Assembly: GCF_001447155.2 (NCBI RefSeq)
Contig: NZ_CP014754.1
Location: forward strand, 3,596,001 to 3,660,000
Direction of reading: 5' to 3'
Length of the DNA stretch: 64,000 nt
Source of the DNA: Marinobacter sp. LQ44
Lineage (GTDB): Bacteria > Pseudomonadota > Gammaproteobacteria > Pseudomonadales > Oleiphilaceae
Shown here: piece by piece, positions 54,704-64,000 of the stretch
Layout of the letters: every line of letters starts with the position of its first letter
Position numbering within the stretch: position 1 is the first letter of the stretch
Program-made: the position numbers and the translations under genes
Notes under the pieces: model-generated
What the model saw: the letters and a program-made list of their open reading frames with translations, nothing else
Databases searched by the model: none
Told to the model about the DNA's origin: nothing

Positions 54704-56242
54704 ATGGCAAACCAGCAAGTGAATCAAAAAGAGTCTTCGTCGAAGGTGCTCGGGCAGCTCCGCGGCAAGCGGGTGCTGATTACCGGAACCACCGGCTTCC
54801 TGGGAAAGGTGGTTCTGGAGAAGCTGATCAGGTCCGTCCCGGACATTGGTGGCATTTACTTGCTGATTCGAGGCAATAAACGTCATCCTGATGCCCGCAG
54901 CCGCTTTGACAATGAGATTGCCACGTCATCGGTATTTGATCGCTTGAGGAGTGTCGATGCGGACTGGTTTGAAACCTTCCTCGAAGAGCGGGTTCATTGC
55001 ATTACCGGTGAAGTGACGGAACCTTGTTTCGGTATGGGTGAGGACGCCTGGCAGAAACTGGCCGGAGAACTGGATGCCGTGATCAACTCTGCTGCCAGCG
55101 TGAACTTCCGGGAGGAGCTGGACAAAGCCCTGACCATCAACACCCTGTGTCTTGAGAATATCGCCGGGCTGGCCCGGCAGAATGCGGAGCTGGCAGTTCT
55201 GCAGGTGTCTACCTGCTATGTTAACGGCATGAATTCCGGGCCGGTCACCGAATCGGTGATCAAGCCCGCAGGTGAGTCAGTTCCCCGCTCAAGCGAAGGG
55301 TATTACGAGATTGAAGAGCTGGTGCAGTTACTGCAAGACAAGATTGCCGATGTTCGCGCCCGCTACTCCGGTAAAACCCTTGAAAAGAAATTGGTGGATC
55401 TGGGTATTCGGGAAGCAAACCGCTACGGCTGGAGCGACACCTATACCTTTACCAAGTGGTTGGGCGAACAGCTGTTGATGAAGGCGCTGAACGGCCGCCG
55501 CCTGACCATTGTTCGGCCCTCCATCATTGAAAGTGCTCTGGAAGAGCCTGCCCCTGGCTGGATTGAGGGGGTCAAGGTAGCGGATGCCATTATTCTGGCC
55601 TATGCCCGGGAGAAGGTGACCCTGTTCCCGGGTAAGCGCTCGGGTGTGATTGATGTCATTCCGGTGGATCTGGTGGCCAATGCGATTGTTTTGTCGCTTT
55701 CCGAGGCCCTGGCAGAACCTGGTCGGCGCAGGATCTACCAGTGCTGCAGTGGCAGCTCCAATCCGGTCTCACTGGGGCAGTTCATCGACCACCTGATGGC
55801 GGAATCCAAAGCCAATTACGCCGCTTACGATCATCTGTTCTACCGGCAGCCCAGCAAGCCGTTCATTGCGGTTAACCGAACCCTGTTTGACCTGGTGGTC
55901 AGCGGTGTGCGCCTGCCCCTGAGTGTGACGGACAAGGTATTGAAGTTGTTGGGTAATTCCCGTGACCTGAAAATGCTCAAGAACCTGGATACCACCCAGT
56001 CACTGGCCACTATTTTTGGTTTTTACACAGCCCCGGATTACATCTTCCACAGCGATGAACTGCAGGCGTTGTCTGCCAGAATGGGTGAGGTCGACAAGGG
56101 GCTTTTCCCGGTGGATGCACGCCAAATTGATTGGGAAGTCTATCTGCGCAAGATTCACCTGGCGGGTTTGAACCGCTATGCCCTGAAAGAAAGAAAGGTC
56201 TACAGTCTCCGGGCTTCCAAGCAGCGCAAAAAAGCTGCCTGA
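54704..56242 (+). CDS. Fatty acyl-CoA/ACP reductase (alcohol-forming)
   Basis: Reduces fatty acyl-CoA (or acyl-ACP) to fatty alcohol with NADPH, supplying alcohol for wax ester synthesis. The NAD(P)-binding domain begins with VLITGTTGFLGKVVLEKLIR near residue 24; the active-site YxxxK is YTFTKWLGEQLL near 248; a C-terminal fatty acyl reductase (FAR_C) domain follows (about 365-500). The 512-residue sequence closely resembles the characterised shorter Marinobacter FAR (about 513 residues), not the two-domain 661-residue form. The same family occurs in insects and plants. ATG follows GAAGGAG. The membrane association is likely peripheral. Confidence 0.93.
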   Translation: MANQQVNQKESSSKVLGQLRGKRVLITGTTGFLGKVVLEKLIRSVPDIGGIYLLIRGNKRHPDARSRFDNEIATSSVFDRLRSVDADWFETFLEERVHCITGEVTEPCFGMGEDAWQKLAGELDAVINSAASVNFREELDKALTINTLCLENIAGLARQNAELAVLQVSTCYVNGMNSGPVTESVIKPAGESVPRSSEGYYEIEELVQLLQDKIADVRARYSGKTLEKKLVDLGIREANRYGWSDTYTFTKWLGEQLLMKALNGRRLTIVRPSIIESALEEPAPGWIEGVKVADAIILAYAREKVTLFPGKRSGVIDVIPVDLVANAIVLSLSEALAEPGRRRIYQCCSGSSNPVSLGQFIDHLMAESKANYAAYDHLFYRQPSKPFIAVNRTLFDLVVSGVRLPLSVTDKVLKLLGNSRDLKMLKNLDTTQSLATIFGFYTAPDYIFHSDELQALSARMGEVDKGLFPVDARQIDWEVYLRKIHLAGLNRYALKERKVYSLRASKQRKKAA

Positions 56243-56543
56243 TCATCCTTCCTGGGTCCGGCCAGCGGCCGGGCCTGCTCTCCCCACGTCATGTTTTGCC
56301 ATTCCCCGATCTGCAACTATTCTTGAAAAAGCCGCTGTTAAAGCTGCTAAACCCTGCCTTGATCGACGCATTGCTGAACAGGTTAGCCCGAAAATGGCGG
56401 TAGGTTAGGACGTTAGTCTAATTCATTGTGCGGTGGCACACATGTTGAACTACATGCATCTGTCTTAAGGGCAAAAATCGCCCGACCACCCTGAATTTTA
56501 AAAAACCGACAATGACAACAGACTCTGATTAAGGGGGAGCACA
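56243..56543. promoter_or_regulatory. FAR-acs intergenic region
   Basis: A 301-base gap. A 9-base GC-rich hairpin (56255-56275) follows the reductase stop, but without a U-tract. At 56434-56449, TGGCAC-N5-TTGAA has the GG-N10 spacing of sigma54 promoters, with A in place of the invariant C of the -12 element. The acs ribosome-binding site AAGGGGGAGC lies just before ATG 56544. No other coding potential is seen. Confidence 0.35.
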
Positions 56544-58493
<1,950 letters not shown>

Positions 58494-58534
58494 CGCCGGC
58501 GGCTGACAGCCCTAACCTGTGAGGAATCTGTTGA

Positions 58535-59200
58535 ATGACACAAACAATTATCGTCGCTGATGATCACCCGTTGTTTCGGGCTGCATTGAAACAAGCGGTC
58601 AATCAGGCGGTGCCGGATGTCGAGACTGTGGAGGTCGACAGCATCAAGTCACTGCAGGCGGCGGTAGAGTCGCACCCGGATGCAGACCTGATCCTGCTGG
58701 ATCTGAACATGCCGGGTGCCCATGGTTTCTCCGGGCTGGTGTTCATGCGAGGCCAGTACCCGGGGTTGCCGGTGGTGGTTGTGTCGGGTTCCGAAGACTT
58801 GCAGGCCATGCGTCGCTCGATTGACTACGGTGCCTCGGGGTTTATTCCCAAGAGTGCACCGCTGCCTACCATTACTTTGGCCATTCAGGCGGTGCTGGAG
58901 GGCGATGTCTGGCTGCCTGAGGGCATAGCCGACAAGATTGAGCGGATGCAGTCTGAATCCACCGATTTCTCGGAGCGCCTGGCGTCTTTGACGCCGCAGC
59001 AGTTCCGGGTGTTGGGTATGTTGGCTGAGGGGCTTCTGAACAAGCAGATTGCCTATGATCTGGATGTGTCAGAAGCCACCATCAAGGCCCACATCACGGC
59101 GGTGTTCCGCAAGCTTGGTGTTCGTAACCGGACTCAGGCGGTGATTGCCATTCAGCAGATGGAGCTTGATCCTTCGGAGCAGTCGCTTTCGGGGGGCTGA
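58535..59200 (+). CDS. LuxR/NarL-family response regulator (ErdR/CrbR-like)
   Basis: A 221-residue DNA-binding response regulator. The receiver (1-120) has the acidic pair in VADDHPLF, the phospho-Asp in LILLDLNMPGAHG near residue 56, and the C-terminal Lys in FIPKSAPLPT. The LuxR helix-turn-helix is at about 148-210 (LTPQQFRVLGMLAEGLLNKQ; VRNRTQAV). In Pseudomonas and Vibrio, a close relative (ErdR/CrbR) controls acetate use and acs. Location 41 bases after acs supports that here. The cognate kinase is not in the window. Confidence 0.88.
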   Translation: MTQTIIVADDHPLFRAALKQAVNQAVPDVETVEVDSIKSLQAAVESHPDADLILLDLNMPGAHGFSGLVFMRGQYPGLPVVVVSGSEDLQAMRRSIDYGASGFIPKSAPLPTITLAIQAVLEGDVWLPEGIADKIERMQSESTDFSERLASLTPQQFRVLGMLAEGLLNKQIAYDLDVSEATIKAHITAVFRKLGVRNRTQAVIAIQQMELDPSEQSLSGG

Positions 59201-59226
59201 GATTTGGCTTTTAATTGATGCATTGA

Positions 59227-59257
59227 GAACGGGCGCCTTCGGGCGCCCGTTCTTTTT
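59227..59257 (+). terminator. Rho-independent terminator after the response regulator
   Basis: A perfect 11-base stem GAACGGGCGCC / GGCGCCCGTTC with a TTCG loop is followed by a T-run (59253-59257). It ends the acs-response regulator transcript. Confidence 0.93.
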
Positions 59258-59264
59258 GGAGTTA

Positions 59265-59456
59265 GGCGGTAGTCGGGATGGGCTTCTGAAACACGCTGTG
59301 AATACTTCCCTGTACGCTCCGCTCCGCCCCTCAGCGCTAATTGCTCCTGCGTCGCGCTGAGGGTCCTGGGCAGGCCATCCATGGCCAGCCCGTGAAGCGC
59401 TTTCGCGCTCCACCCATGGCTCCGCAGGGTTTCAGACGCCCATCCCGACTACCGCC
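59265..59456 (+). repeat. Variable-arm palindromic repeat, copy 2
   Basis: A 192-base element right after the terminator. The ends (59265-59292 and 59429-59456) form a 28-base inverted repeat with one mismatch. The core at 59291-59328 matches copy 1 (opposite strand) at 36 of 38 bases. Copy 2 carries an extra internal segment of about 85 bases with a 9-base stem, CCTCAGCGC / GCGCTGAGG (59329-59337 with 59354-59362). The near-arm block CCATGGCTCCGCAGGGTTTC is shared with copy 1. Its function is unknown. Confidence 0.85.
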
Positions 59457-59623
59457 CCGTACTCCGAGTGGTTTTCAGCGAACGCTTGTTTTTATTTTTC
59501 ATGGGTTCTTTGATTTTTCTATTTTACAGCCATTGTTTAGTTGTCTTTATTGGTATAAATTCGGCGCACACATGTACGCTGTAATTTTATTATTGTCGGA
59601 ATTCAACTAAGCAAAGGTGCAAA
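59457..59623 (+). promoter_or_regulatory. AT-rich promoter region of the desaturase gene
   Basis: After the repeat, base composition turns AT-rich. TATAAA at 59554-59559 is a possible -10, with TTGTTT (59533-59538) as a weak -35, spacer 15. AGCGAACGCTTGTT (59477-59490) and TGTACGCT (59573-59580) resemble half-sites of the FabR/DesT fatty-acid regulators, which control unsaturated fatty acid genes. This would fit the downstream gene, but the match is by eye only. Confidence 0.35.
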
Positions 59624-60715
59624 ATGAACGCAGCAGTGAAACCGGGAGCGGCGGGGGCCGTGGTTTATGGTAAGCCGGACGAGCGGGAGCTTCGGGACCG
59701 GATGAAGAAGGAGCTTCCCGCTGATACGTTCAAGGCTCAGACCTGGCGAGTGATCTGGTTCTTGCCCCTGCAGGCGATTATCTGGGGTGGGCTGGCGGCG
59801 ATTCTGATGGCGGGGTTGCCCTGGTATGCCAATCTTGGCCTGGCGTTGCTGGTGGGGCATACCATTGGTTGCCAGGCTTTATTGGCCCACGAGGTGTTGC
59901 ACGGTGCCTTGGGCATGAGCCGGCGTTGGCAGAATTTCTTTGGCTGGCTGGGGTTTGGTCCGTTGATGGTGCCACCGGAGTTCTGGCGTAAGTGGCACAA
60001 CGTGGTGCACCACGGTAACACCAACACCGGCGACACAGACCCGGATAGCTTCGGCACGCTGCGCCGTTATAAAACCAATCCCGGGCAGAAGAAGTTTCAC
60101 AAACTGGCGCCGGGCTCAGGTACCTGGTACAGCTATCTGTTCCTGACCTATTCGTTCACTTTTCACGCCCAGCTGGTGCTGTGGATTCAGGCGAAACATC
60201 GAAAGCAGTTCAAGGGCTTTAATCGCAATCTGGCCATTGCTCAGGTGTTCCTGTGCGTGGCGTTGTGGGCAGCCCTGGCGGTTGTCTCAGGCCCGCTGGC
60301 GGTGTTTACCGTGCTGATTCCGTTCATGATGGCCAATGCCTTGGGGCAGGGCTATATACTGACCAATCACTTCCTGCGGCCGCAAACGCCCACGAACAAT
60401 CCGCTGGATAACTCCATGAGCTTGCGCAGCAATCCGGTTCTTGATCGATTGCATTTCCGGTTCAGTCATCACATCGAACACCATTTCTTTCCGAAGATGG
60501 CCCACAACATGGCGCCGCGGGTTCGGAAGTGGTTGGAGGAGAATGAGCCTGAGCGTTACATGGCAATGCCTCATGGCAAGGCGCTGAAAATGCTCTACAC
60601 CACGCCTCGGGTTTATAAGTCCGCCACGGAGCTTGTGGACCCCAATAATGAGAGTCGAGTGTTTGATTTGCTGCCTTTGCAATCAGAATACTCGGCAGCG
60701 AACCGATCCCGTTAA
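59624..60715 (+). CDS. Membrane fatty acid desaturase
   Basis: A 363-residue di-iron membrane desaturase that introduces a double bond into acyl chains of phospholipids or acyl-CoA. The three histidine boxes are HEVLH (near residue 89), HNVVHH (near 125) and HHIEHH (near 282). Four hydrophobic segments are apparent (about 45-65, 67-88, 168-188, 205-235). The 363 residues match the FA_desaturase family. Position specificity (delta-9 is the commonest) cannot be told from sequence. A GCAAAGGTG ribosome-binding region precedes the ATG. Confidence 0.9.
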   Translation: MNAAVKPGAAGAVVYGKPDERELRDRMKKELPADTFKAQTWRVIWFLPLQAIIWGGLAAILMAGLPWYANLGLALLVGHTIGCQALLAHEVLHGALGMSRRWQNFFGWLGFGPLMVPPEFWRKWHNVVHHGNTNTGDTDPDSFGTLRRYKTNPGQKKFHKLAPGSGTWYSYLFLTYSFTFHAQLVLWIQAKHRKQFKGFNRNLAIAQVFLCVALWAALAVVSGPLAVFTVLIPFMMANALGQGYILTNHFLRPQTPTNNPLDNSMSLRSNPVLDRLHFRFSHHIEHHFFPKMAHNMAPRVRKWLEENEPERYMAMPHGKALKMLYTTPRVYKSATELVDPNNESRVFDLLPLQSEYSAANRSR

Positions 60716-60799
60716 CGAACAAAGCAACCAATAAAGGTGTATCTCCGACAGATTCCGGTAGATGGCGAGATCAAGGTATTGATCGCAGAGCAATAATCC

Positions 60800-60828
60800 T
60801 TGAGAGTCCGCATGGCGGGAACTATATT
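60800..60828 (+). promoter_or_regulatory. Sigma70 promoter of the helicase gene
   Basis: TTGAGA (60800-60805) and TATATT (60823-60828) are separated by exactly 17 bases, 28 bases before the ATG at 60857. This is one of the best sigma70 matches in the window. It gives the island its own transcription start. Confidence 0.6.
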
Positions 60829-60856
60829 GGCGGTCTGTTCTAAAGGAAAGTCGGAG

Positions 60857-63706
60857 ATGTTCACCCCTCACCAAAGCACCTATTTTGCCCACTGGCTAAC
60901 CCAATCCGGCAAAATCGAAAACCAGGTCTCCAGGGCCATGGCCTCCGCCCGTGTGGATATGAACCCGCACCAGATTGACGCCGCCTGCTTTGCTCTTAAA
61001 TCGCCATTGGAGCAAGGGGTGCTGCTGGCTGACGAAGTAGGTCTGGGTAAGACCATAGAGGCCAGCCTGGTGATGGCGCAGAAATGGGCTGAGAACAAGC
61101 GCAACATCCTATTGATTGTGCCCGCCTCATTGCGGAAGCAGTGGAGCCAGGAGCTCGGTGATAAGTTTGAGCTGCCATCCGTGATCATTGATGGCAAAGT
61201 TGCTGCAAACCTAAAAAAAGAAGGAAAAATCAATCCGTTCGATCAGAATGAGCGGATAGTTATCTGCTCGTATGAATACGCGGCTCGACAGCGTGACTAT
61301 GTGCGGTTGGTTAGCTGGAACCTTGTTGTCTATGATGAAGCCCACAAACTTCGGAACCTCTATCAGACTAATGGCAGCAAGAGGGCAAAAGCGCTGGTGG
61401 AGGCCACCGAATTCGCTGAAAGCCGGGTCCTGCTATCGGCGACACCGATCCAGAATAACCTGCTGGAACTCTATGGCCTGAGCCAGGTCATCGACCCCCA
61501 TTTTTTCGGGGATGAAAAGTCGTTTCGTGCGCTCTACGTAAACCGGCAGCGTGATGAGAAGGCTCTGGAGGATCTCAAGCGTCGCATTCGTTCATTATGC
61601 CACCGAACTCTCCGGCGCCAGGTTCAGGAAGAGGGCGGTATCAACTTCACGAACCGCTATTCCATCACTCAAGACTTCACACCCTTGCCGGAAGAATGGG
61701 TGTTGTATCAAAAACTGTCCCAGTATTTGCAGCGGCCAGATAACGAGGCGATTAACCCCCGTGCTCGCCATTTGGTGAGCATGGGTTTGCGCAAAATTTT
61801 GGCCTCGTCGTCGTTTGCCGTAGCCGACACGCTCAAGGGCATGATTGAACGCCTTGAACAGCAGCAAAGACTTGATGAGGAGGCGCTTTCTGATATCGAA
61901 GAAATCGACGATTGGGCAGAGTCTGAAAACCAAGAGGGCGAGGGCAGCAGTGAGGGGGCCAGCAACGAGGATTCAGCCAGGTCTTCAAGCAAGCTGAACC
62001 AGGAAATCGCCCAGCTTAGTGAGTTTCGCGACCTTGCCAAGAGTATTACCAGCAACGCCAAGGGGCAGGCACTGCTCGCAGTGCTGGAAAAGGCCCTTAC
62101 CATGACAGAGCGCCTTGGTGGGCAACGTAAAGCGGTGGTGTTTACCGAGTCATGCAGAACTCAGCAATACCTTCAGGAGCTTCTGGAATCCGGCGGATAC
62201 GCTGGCAGGACGGTATTGCTGAATGGGACCAATAACGACCCTCACTCCAAAGAAATCTATCAGGCGTGGCTGGAAGAACATAAAGGGTCAGCTCGTATTA
62301 GTGGCTCGAAAGCGGCCGATATGAAAGCAGCGCTGGTGGATCAATTTCGCAGCAACAAAGCCGACATTCTCATTTCCACCGAAGCCGGCGGTGAAGGTAT
62401 CAACCTTCAGTTCTGTTCCGTACTGATCAACTATGATCTCCCATGGAATCCTCAGAAAGTGGAGCAGCGCATCGGTAGAGTTCATCGTTATGGCCAGAAG
62501 AACGACGTGGTGGTGGTTAACTTCGTAAACCGCAAAAACCCGGCCGATCGTCGCGTGTTTCAGCTCCTTGATCAAAAGCTTAAATTGTTTGAGGGTGTAT
62601 TTGGTGCTTCCGATGAAGTACTCGGAGCGATTGAAGGTAGTATTGATATTGAGCGCCGCATTTATGAGATCTATCAGAAGTGCCGTACCGATCAGGAAAT
62701 TGAGTACCAATTCGATCAGCTGCAAAAGTCTCTTGAGGAGATGTTGGCCGCCAGAGAGACGGCTGCCCGTGAGGCCTTACTGAATAACTTTGATCGCGAT
62801 GTGGTATCAGCCCTCAAAACCCGTCGTGACCAAAGCAAGGATTTCTTGCAGGAATACGAGCAGGTGCTTATGGATCTGGCTCGAGCTGAATTGCCTGATG
62901 CCAAGTTTAACACCAACCACTTTTACCTGAATAATCAACGCTATGACTTGAGCTGGCCGTTGGCTGAGCAGAACGACTCCGAGTTTTTCCGTCTACAGGC
63001 TACCGAGCATTATCTGGCCTGGGACCTGGTGCGCAGGGCCAAGGCCCGTAACCCGGCGCCAGCGCATTTGGTGTTTCATTATGATCAGCTTCAAGGACAG
63101 TACGCGGCTCTTAAAGACTATATTGGCCAGTCGGGTACACTCACCGCTTTTGAAGTACGGTTCACATACAACAAGGGCCGAACCCAGAACACGCGCCTGG
63201 TGGTACTTGCACAAACGAACGACGGCCGCAGACTGACACTTGAGAATGCAGACCACTTGATGTCAATACCCGCTCGTCAAGAGTTGCTAAGTGACCCCAT
63301 TCCGGAACGGCTCTTCGCCGAGTGGCAGGCGCAGGTGGTGGAAGAAACCGAAGCCGAAACAGAAGCGGAGTTGGATCAGTATCTGGAGCAGGAGTCCGAG
63401 AAGCTCGAACGCTGGGCGCAGGACCGCCGGAAAGCGCTCATGGCCACCGTGGATGAGCTTGATGAGCAAATACGGGCCTATAAAAAAGACGCGAGACAAC
63501 TTGCTTCGACAGCAGAAAAAATACAGGCCAAGAAAGAGCTTCGTAAATTGGAGCGCAAGCGGGACGATGCTCTGGCAGAATACCACCAATCCAAGAAAGC
63601 CATTGAGCAAGAGGAAGACCGCCTTTTGGACGAAGTGAGCGAAAAACTGGAATTGACCCGCGAGATCAAAGAGCTGTTTACCGCCCGCTGGACGCTCACC
63701 CACTGA
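60857..63706 (+). CDS. SNF2-family helicase/ATPase
   Basis: A 949-residue SF2 (SNF2/RapA-like) ATPase. Motif I LLADEVGLGKTIEAS near residue 58, motif II YDEAH near 160, motif III LLSATPIQNNLLELYG near 194, motif V STEAGGEGINLQF near 508, and motif VI RIGRVHRYGQ near 537. An acidic Ser/Glu linker (about 338-385) separates the two RecA lobes. The C-terminal 120 residues form a highly charged coiled coil. I chose ATG 60857 (AAGGA upstream). Unlike RapA it has no recognisable tudor N-terminal domain. Related genes sit in restriction/defence islands. The partner gene at 63740 follows. Confidence 0.9.
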   Translation: MFTPHQSTYFAHWLTQSGKIENQVSRAMASARVDMNPHQIDAACFALKSPLEQGVLLADEVGLGKTIEASLVMAQKWAENKRNILLIVPASLRKQWSQELGDKFELPSVIIDGKVAANLKKEGKINPFDQNERIVICSYEYAARQRDYVRLVSWNLVVYDEAHKLRNLYQTNGSKRAKALVEATEFAESRVLLSATPIQNNLLELYGLSQVIDPHFFGDEKSFRALYVNRQRDEKALEDLKRRIRSLCHRTLRRQVQEEGGINFTNRYSITQDFTPLPEEWVLYQKLSQYLQRPDNEAINPRARHLVSMGLRKILASSSFAVADTLKGMIERLEQQQRLDEEALSDIEEIDDWAESENQEGEGSSEGASNEDSARSSSKLNQEIAQLSEFRDLAKSITSNAKGQALLAVLEKALTMTERLGGQRKAVVFTESCRTQQYLQELLESGGYAGRTVLLNGTNNDPHSKEIYQAWLEEHKGSARISGSKAADMKAALVDQFRSNKADILISTEAGGEGINLQFCSVLINYDLPWNPQKVEQRIGRVHRYGQKNDVVVVNFVNRKNPADRRVFQLLDQKLKLFEGVFGASDEVLGAIEGSIDIERRIYEIYQKCRTDQEIEYQFDQLQKSLEEMLAARETAAREALLNNFDRDVVSALKTRRDQSKDFLQEYEQVLMDLARAELPDAKFNTNHFYLNNQRYDLSWPLAEQNDSEFFRLQATEHYLAWDLVRRAKARNPAPAHLVFHYDQLQGQYAALKDYIGQSGTLTAFEVRFTYNKGRTQNTRLVVLAQTNDGRRLTLENADHLMSIPARQELLSDPIPERLFAEWQAQVVEETEAETEAELDQYLEQESEKLERWAQDRRKALMATVDELDEQIRAYKKDARQLASTAEKIQAKKELRKLERKRDDALAEYHQSKKAIEQEEDRLLDEVSEKLELTREIKELFTARWTLTH

Positions 63707-63739
63707 CGCTAACCCGATAAATAGAAGCCAGGGACCATC

Positions 63740-64000
63740 ATGGACAGAGAAAAGCTGGTTAAAGATCTGCTGTACCAGATTCGCCTCGGGGAAGACTCCG
63801 GTTACGAGTTCAAACGCGTTGAAATACGCGGCAACAAGATCAAAGGCCCAGACCAAAAAGACCTTGCCGACGAAATGGCCGCGTTCGCCAACCAGAAAGG
63901 CGGCTACCTGATTCTGGGCGTGGACGACAAAACCCGGCAAATCACCGGCATTCCGGCCGACATGCTTGAGGCGGTACAGAAGCGGGTGAAAGACGTCGCC
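63740..64000 (+). CDS. AlbA_2/Schlafen-type ATP-binding protein, 5' part
   Basis: The window holds the first 87 codons; the gene continues past the right edge. Residues 22-64 match the AlbA_2 (Schlafen, divergent AAA_4) fold: YEFKRVEIRGNKIKGPDQKD, then ADEMAAFANQKGGYLILGVD and the next Asp. These domains occur in transcriptional regulators and in defence-associated nucleases/effectors. The start follows AGGGA, and the gap to the helicase is 33 bases, so they are probably one operon. The C-terminal domains, which would decide the function, are outside the window. Confidence 0.8.
   Translation, partial: MDREKLVKDLLYQIRLGEDSGYEFKRVEIRGNKIKGPDQKDLADEMAAFANQKGGYLILGVDDKTRQITGIPADMLEAVQKRVKDVA

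Noticed and set aside
56255..56275. GC-rich hairpin after the fatty acyl reductase as a terminator
   Set aside because: The stem is good but no U-tract follows, so I did not list it as an intrinsic terminator.
60857..63706. The SNF2 protein as housekeeping RNA polymerase recycling factor RapA
   Set aside because: It shares the SNF2 core, but I see no RapA N-terminal tudor-like domains. It has an acidic insertion and coiled-coil tail, and lies beside an AlbA_2 gene.

Overview
The window is a gene-dense chromosomal stretch of a gammaproteobacterium, most likely Marinobacter or a close relative. The pointers are pseudomonad-type gene order (prfB-lysS, rpoE-mucABCD, lepA-lepB-rnc-era-recO-pdxJ-barA/cysM-rlmD-relA-mazG, adk-tsaB-rsmJ), several HDOD and GGDEF/EAL proteins, and a stand-alone 512-residue alcohol-forming fatty acyl reductase of the kind known from wax-ester-making Marinobacter. 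I found no rRNA, tRNA, prophage, insertion sequence or CRISPR array.

Layout. Positions 1-8060 (+): hom, thrC, recJ, prfB (read only through a +1 programmed frameshift), lysS, ung. Positions 8070-12540 (-): a palindromic repeat, then an HDOD protein, ygfZ, a YgfX/CptA-like membrane protein, sdhE and nadB. Positions 12550-17000 (+): the envelope-stress operon rpoE, rseA/mucA, rseB/mucB, rseC/mucC, mucD, with a candidate self-regulated promoter and a clear terminator. Positions 17100-26050 (+): a CHASE-PAS-GGDEF-EAL protein, lepA, lepB, a small membrane protein, rnc, era, recO, pdxJ. barA/gacS (-) diverges from cysM (+), followed by rlmD, relA and mazG (stringent response and nucleotide sanitation). 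Positions 34700-42500: two convergent paralogous small genes, ppc, a YbaK-HDOD fusion, adk, tsaB, a disordered hypothetical protein, rsmJ. Positions 42500-48500: plsB (-), nudC and murI (+), and a two-gene unit (-) of a DUF2156-type protein and a methyltransferase.

Positions 48700-60720 are richer in regulation and lipid functions: an HDOD-histidine kinase next to a REC-PAS-GGDEF-EAL response regulator, an orphan MinD/FleN-like ATPase, the fatty acyl reductase, acetyl-CoA synthetase with an adjacent LuxR-type response regulator, and a membrane fatty acid desaturase. Together these link acetate activation, acyl-chain desaturation and fatty alcohol/wax ester formation. From 60800 to the right edge the content changes: an SNF2-family helicase with a charged coiled-coil tail, then the first 87 codons of a Schlafen/AlbA_2 protein. 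This looks like the left edge of a defence or restriction-type island that continues outside the window.

The main non-coding observation is a dispersed repeat present twice on opposite strands (8072-8176 and 59265-59456). Its core is strongly conserved, while its terminal arms differ completely in sequence between copies yet stay self-complementary within each copy.
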